Notes under the pieces: model-generated
Told to the model about the DNA's origin: nothing
The model's database searches: none
The model's input: the letters and a program-made list of their open reading frames with translations, nothing else
Part shown: positions 62,201 through 64,000 of the stretch, piece after piece
How positions within the stretch are numbered: position 1 is the first letter of the stretch
Layout of the letters: the number at the start of each line of letters is the position of its first letter
Position numbers and translations under genes: made by a program
Assembly (NCBI GenBank): GCA_030386875.1
Contig: CM059560.1
Span: 45,674,757 to 45,738,756, forward strand
Direction of reading: 5' to 3'
Source of the DNA: Morinoia aosen
Taxonomy: Eukaryota > Arthropoda > Malacostraca > Amphipoda > Talitridae
Length of the DNA: 64,000 nucleotides

Positions 62201-64000
62201 CGCTGTAGAGATACCTTCTGTACTCCTTTGTGCGCTGTAGAGATACCTTCTGTACTCCTTTGTACGCTGTAGAGATACCTTCTGTACTCCTTTGTGCGCT
62301 GTAGAGATACCTTCTGTACTCCTTTGTACGCTGTAGAGATACCTCGTGTAATCCTTTGTACGTTCTAGAGATATTTCCTGTACTCCTTTGTGCGCTGTAG
62401 AGATACCTTCTGTACTCCTTTGTGCGCTGTAGAGATACCTTCTGTACTCCTCTGTGCGCTGTAGAGATACCTTCTGTACTCCTTTGTACGCTGTAGAGAA
62501 CCCTTCTGTACTCCTTTGTGCGCTGTAGAGATACCTTCTGTACTCCTTTGTACGCTGTAGAGATACCTCGTGTACTCCTTTGTACGTTCTAGAGATATTT
62601 CCTGTACTCCTTTGTGCGCTGTAGAGATACCTTCTGTACTCCTTTGTGCGCTGTAGAGATACCTTCTGTACTCCTTTGTACGCTGTAGAGATACCTTCTG
62701 TACTCCTTTGTGCGCTGTAGAGATACCTTCTGTACTCCTTTGTACGCCGTAGAGATACCTCGTGTACTCCATTGTACGTTCTAGAGATATTTCCTGTACT
62801 CCTTTGTGCGCTGTAGAGATACCTTCTGTACTCCATTGTGCGCTGTAGAGATACCTTCTGTACTCCTTTGTGCGCTGTTGAGATACCTTCTGTACTCCTT
62901 TGTGCGCTGTAGAGATACCTTCTGTACTCCTTTGTGCGCTGTAGAGATACCTTCTGTACTCCTTTGTGCGCTGTAGAGATACCTTCTGTACTCCTTTGTG
63001 CGCTGTAGAGATACCTTCTGTACTCCTTTGTACGCTGTAGAGATACCTCGTGTACTCCTTTGTGCGCTGTAGAGATACCTTCTGTACTCCTTTGTGCGCT
63101 GTTGAGATACCTTCTGTACTCCTTTGTGCGCTGTAGAGATACCTTCTGTACTCCTTAGTGCGCTGTAGAGATACCTTCTGTACTCCTTTGTGCGCTGTAG
63201 AGATACCTTCTGTACTCCTTTGTGCGCTGTAGAGATACCTTCTGTACTCCTTTGTGCGCTGTAGAGATACCTCATGTACTCCTTTGTACGCTGTAGAGAT
63301 ACCTTCTGCACTCCTTTGTACGCTGTAGAGATACCTCGTGTACTCCTTTGTGCGCTGTAGAGATACCTTCTGTACTCCTTTGTACGCTGTAGAGATACCT
63401 CGTGTACTCCTTTGTACGTTCTAGAGATATTTCCTGTACTCCTTTGTGCGCTGTAGAGATACCTTCTGTACTCCTTTGTGCGCTGTAGAGATACCTTCTG
63501 TACTCCTTTGTGCGCTGTAGAGATACCTTCTGTACTCCTTTGTGCGCTGTAGAGATACCTTCTGTACTCCTTTGTACGCTGTAGAGATACCTCGTGTACT
63601 CCTTTGTACGTTCTAGAGATATTTCCTGTACTCCTTTGTGCGCTGTAGAGATACCTTCTGTACTCCTTTGTGCGCTGTAGAGATACCTTCTGTACTCCTT
63701 TGTGCGCTGTAGAGATACCTCGTGTACTCCTTTGTACGCTGTAGAGATACCTTCTGTACTCCTTTGTGCGCTGTAGAGATACCTTCTGTACTCCTTTGTG
63801 CGCTGTAGAGATACCTTCTGTACTCCTTTGTGCGCTGTAGAGATACCTTCTGTACTCTTTTGTGCGCTGTAGAGATACCTCGTGTACTCCTTTGTACGCT
63901 GTAGAGATACCTTCTGTACTCCTTTGTGCGCTGTAGAGATACCTTCTGTACTCCTTTGTGCGCTGTAGAGATACCTTCTGTACTCCTTTGTGCGCTGTAG
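53290..64000. repeat. 11,872-bp tandem duplication, copy 2 (truncated by window)
   Basis: Follows copy 1 at +11,872 to the last base. A complete copy would end near 65,161. All marks I sampled agree (GCGGTGTAG near 53,912, TTCATGTAC near 55,786, AGATTTTTCC near 57,439, the 35-bp monomer at 58,750, and the deletions near 58,260, 60,727 and 61,078). The only difference I found is T at 50,899 against A at 62,771. That change gives CAT on the + strand and so creates a chance minus-strand ATG. No gene is present. Confidence 0.93.

Larger units (their letters stand above)
1..64000. repeat. 32-bp satellite array filling the window
   Basis: The entire window is a head-to-tail tandem array of a 32-bp monomer, all in one orientation, with no unique sequence inside it and neither array edge visible. 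Phase of the AGAGAT start was followed across the window. It falls by one near 18.04 kb and again near 25.21 kb, and is otherwise restored, giving 2,000 monomers plus two bases. The type A monomer is 15/32 G+C and pyrimidine-rich on the + strand (20/32). Monomers differ mostly by single substitutions. There is no interspersed element, simple-repeat tract or gene. Known biology: arrays like this are typical of eukaryotic constitutive heterochromatin. The family and species are not recognised. Confidence 0.98.

Noticed and set aside
1..64000. CRISPR array
   Set aside because: Repeats abut directly, with no unique spacers. The apparent 'spacers' are the same monomer, and no cas gene is present.
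1..64000. Coding minisatellite exon (mucin-like or other repeat protein)
   Set aside because: The 32-bp period is not a multiple of three, units are gained and lost singly, and there are no splice sites or flanking exons. A reading frame could not be kept.
1..64000. Telomere, alpha satellite or other known human satellite
   Set aside because: Monomer length and sequence do not fit the telomere repeat or the 171-bp alpha satellite, and no CENP-B box motif is seen in the monomer types.
1..64000. tRNA, rRNA, promoter, terminator or transposon insertions
   Set aside because: No segment departs from the monomer, so there is no sequence room for any of these. The short GTAC, GCGC and TCTAGA palindromes are part of the monomers.

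Overview
The whole window is one uninterrupted satellite DNA array. Every stretch I followed is a head-to-tail 32-bp monomer in a single orientation. No unique sequence, gene, RNA gene or mobile element interrupts it, and neither array edge is present. Monomer phase at checkpoints across the window gives 2,000 complete monomers plus two bases. The phase slips only at a few indel monomers: two 31-bp monomers near 18.03 and 25.20 kb, and, inside each copy of an 11,872-bp duplication, three 31-bp monomers and one 35-bp monomer whose indels cancel. An array of this length with multi-level repeats is typical of eukaryotic heterochromatin (pericentromeric, subtelomeric or sex-chromosome satellite). 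I do not recognise the monomer and cannot name the taxon. It is not primate alpha satellite, and a bacterial or viral source is very unlikely.

Monomers fall into four types, set by two variable boxes, counting each monomer from AGAGAT. Type A (exemplar 1-32) has CCTTCTG in the left half and TGCGCTGT at the right end. Type P (65-96) is A with TACGCTGT. Type B (97-128) has CCTCGTG and TACGTTCT. Type C (129-160) has TTTCCTG and TGCGCTGT. B and C almost always occur as an adjacent pair, so the B/C junction acts as punctuation. Runs of A and P between B/C pairs make higher-order repeats, mostly of 7 monomers (C-A-A-P-A-P-B, 224 bp) or 8 monomers (C-A-A-P-A-A-P-B, 256 bp) right of about 25 kb, and of 3 to 8 or more monomers on the left.

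Above that lie kilobase-scale duplications. From left to right: an older, diverged repeat relating 0.5-4.7 kb to 9-12.9 kb; a recent 3,360-bp tandem duplication (1,339-8,092); a 4,799-bp tandem duplication followed by a 2,368-bp one (13,339-25,335); a 3,072-bp series from about 27.7 to 43.36 kb with one 1.6-kb module swapped in at 33.95 kb; and an 11,872-bp duplication whose first copy is 41,418-53,289 and whose second runs off the right edge. Shift lengths are whole multiples of 32 bp, or differ from one only by known indel monomers, as expected from unequal crossover in register.

Open reading frames exist, the longest 567 codons on the minus strand, but they are a by-product of the monomer. 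The purine-rich strand of A, P and B monomers has no stop codon in any frame, and the only recurrent stop is at the C/B junction in one frame of three. I annotate no protein-coding gene.
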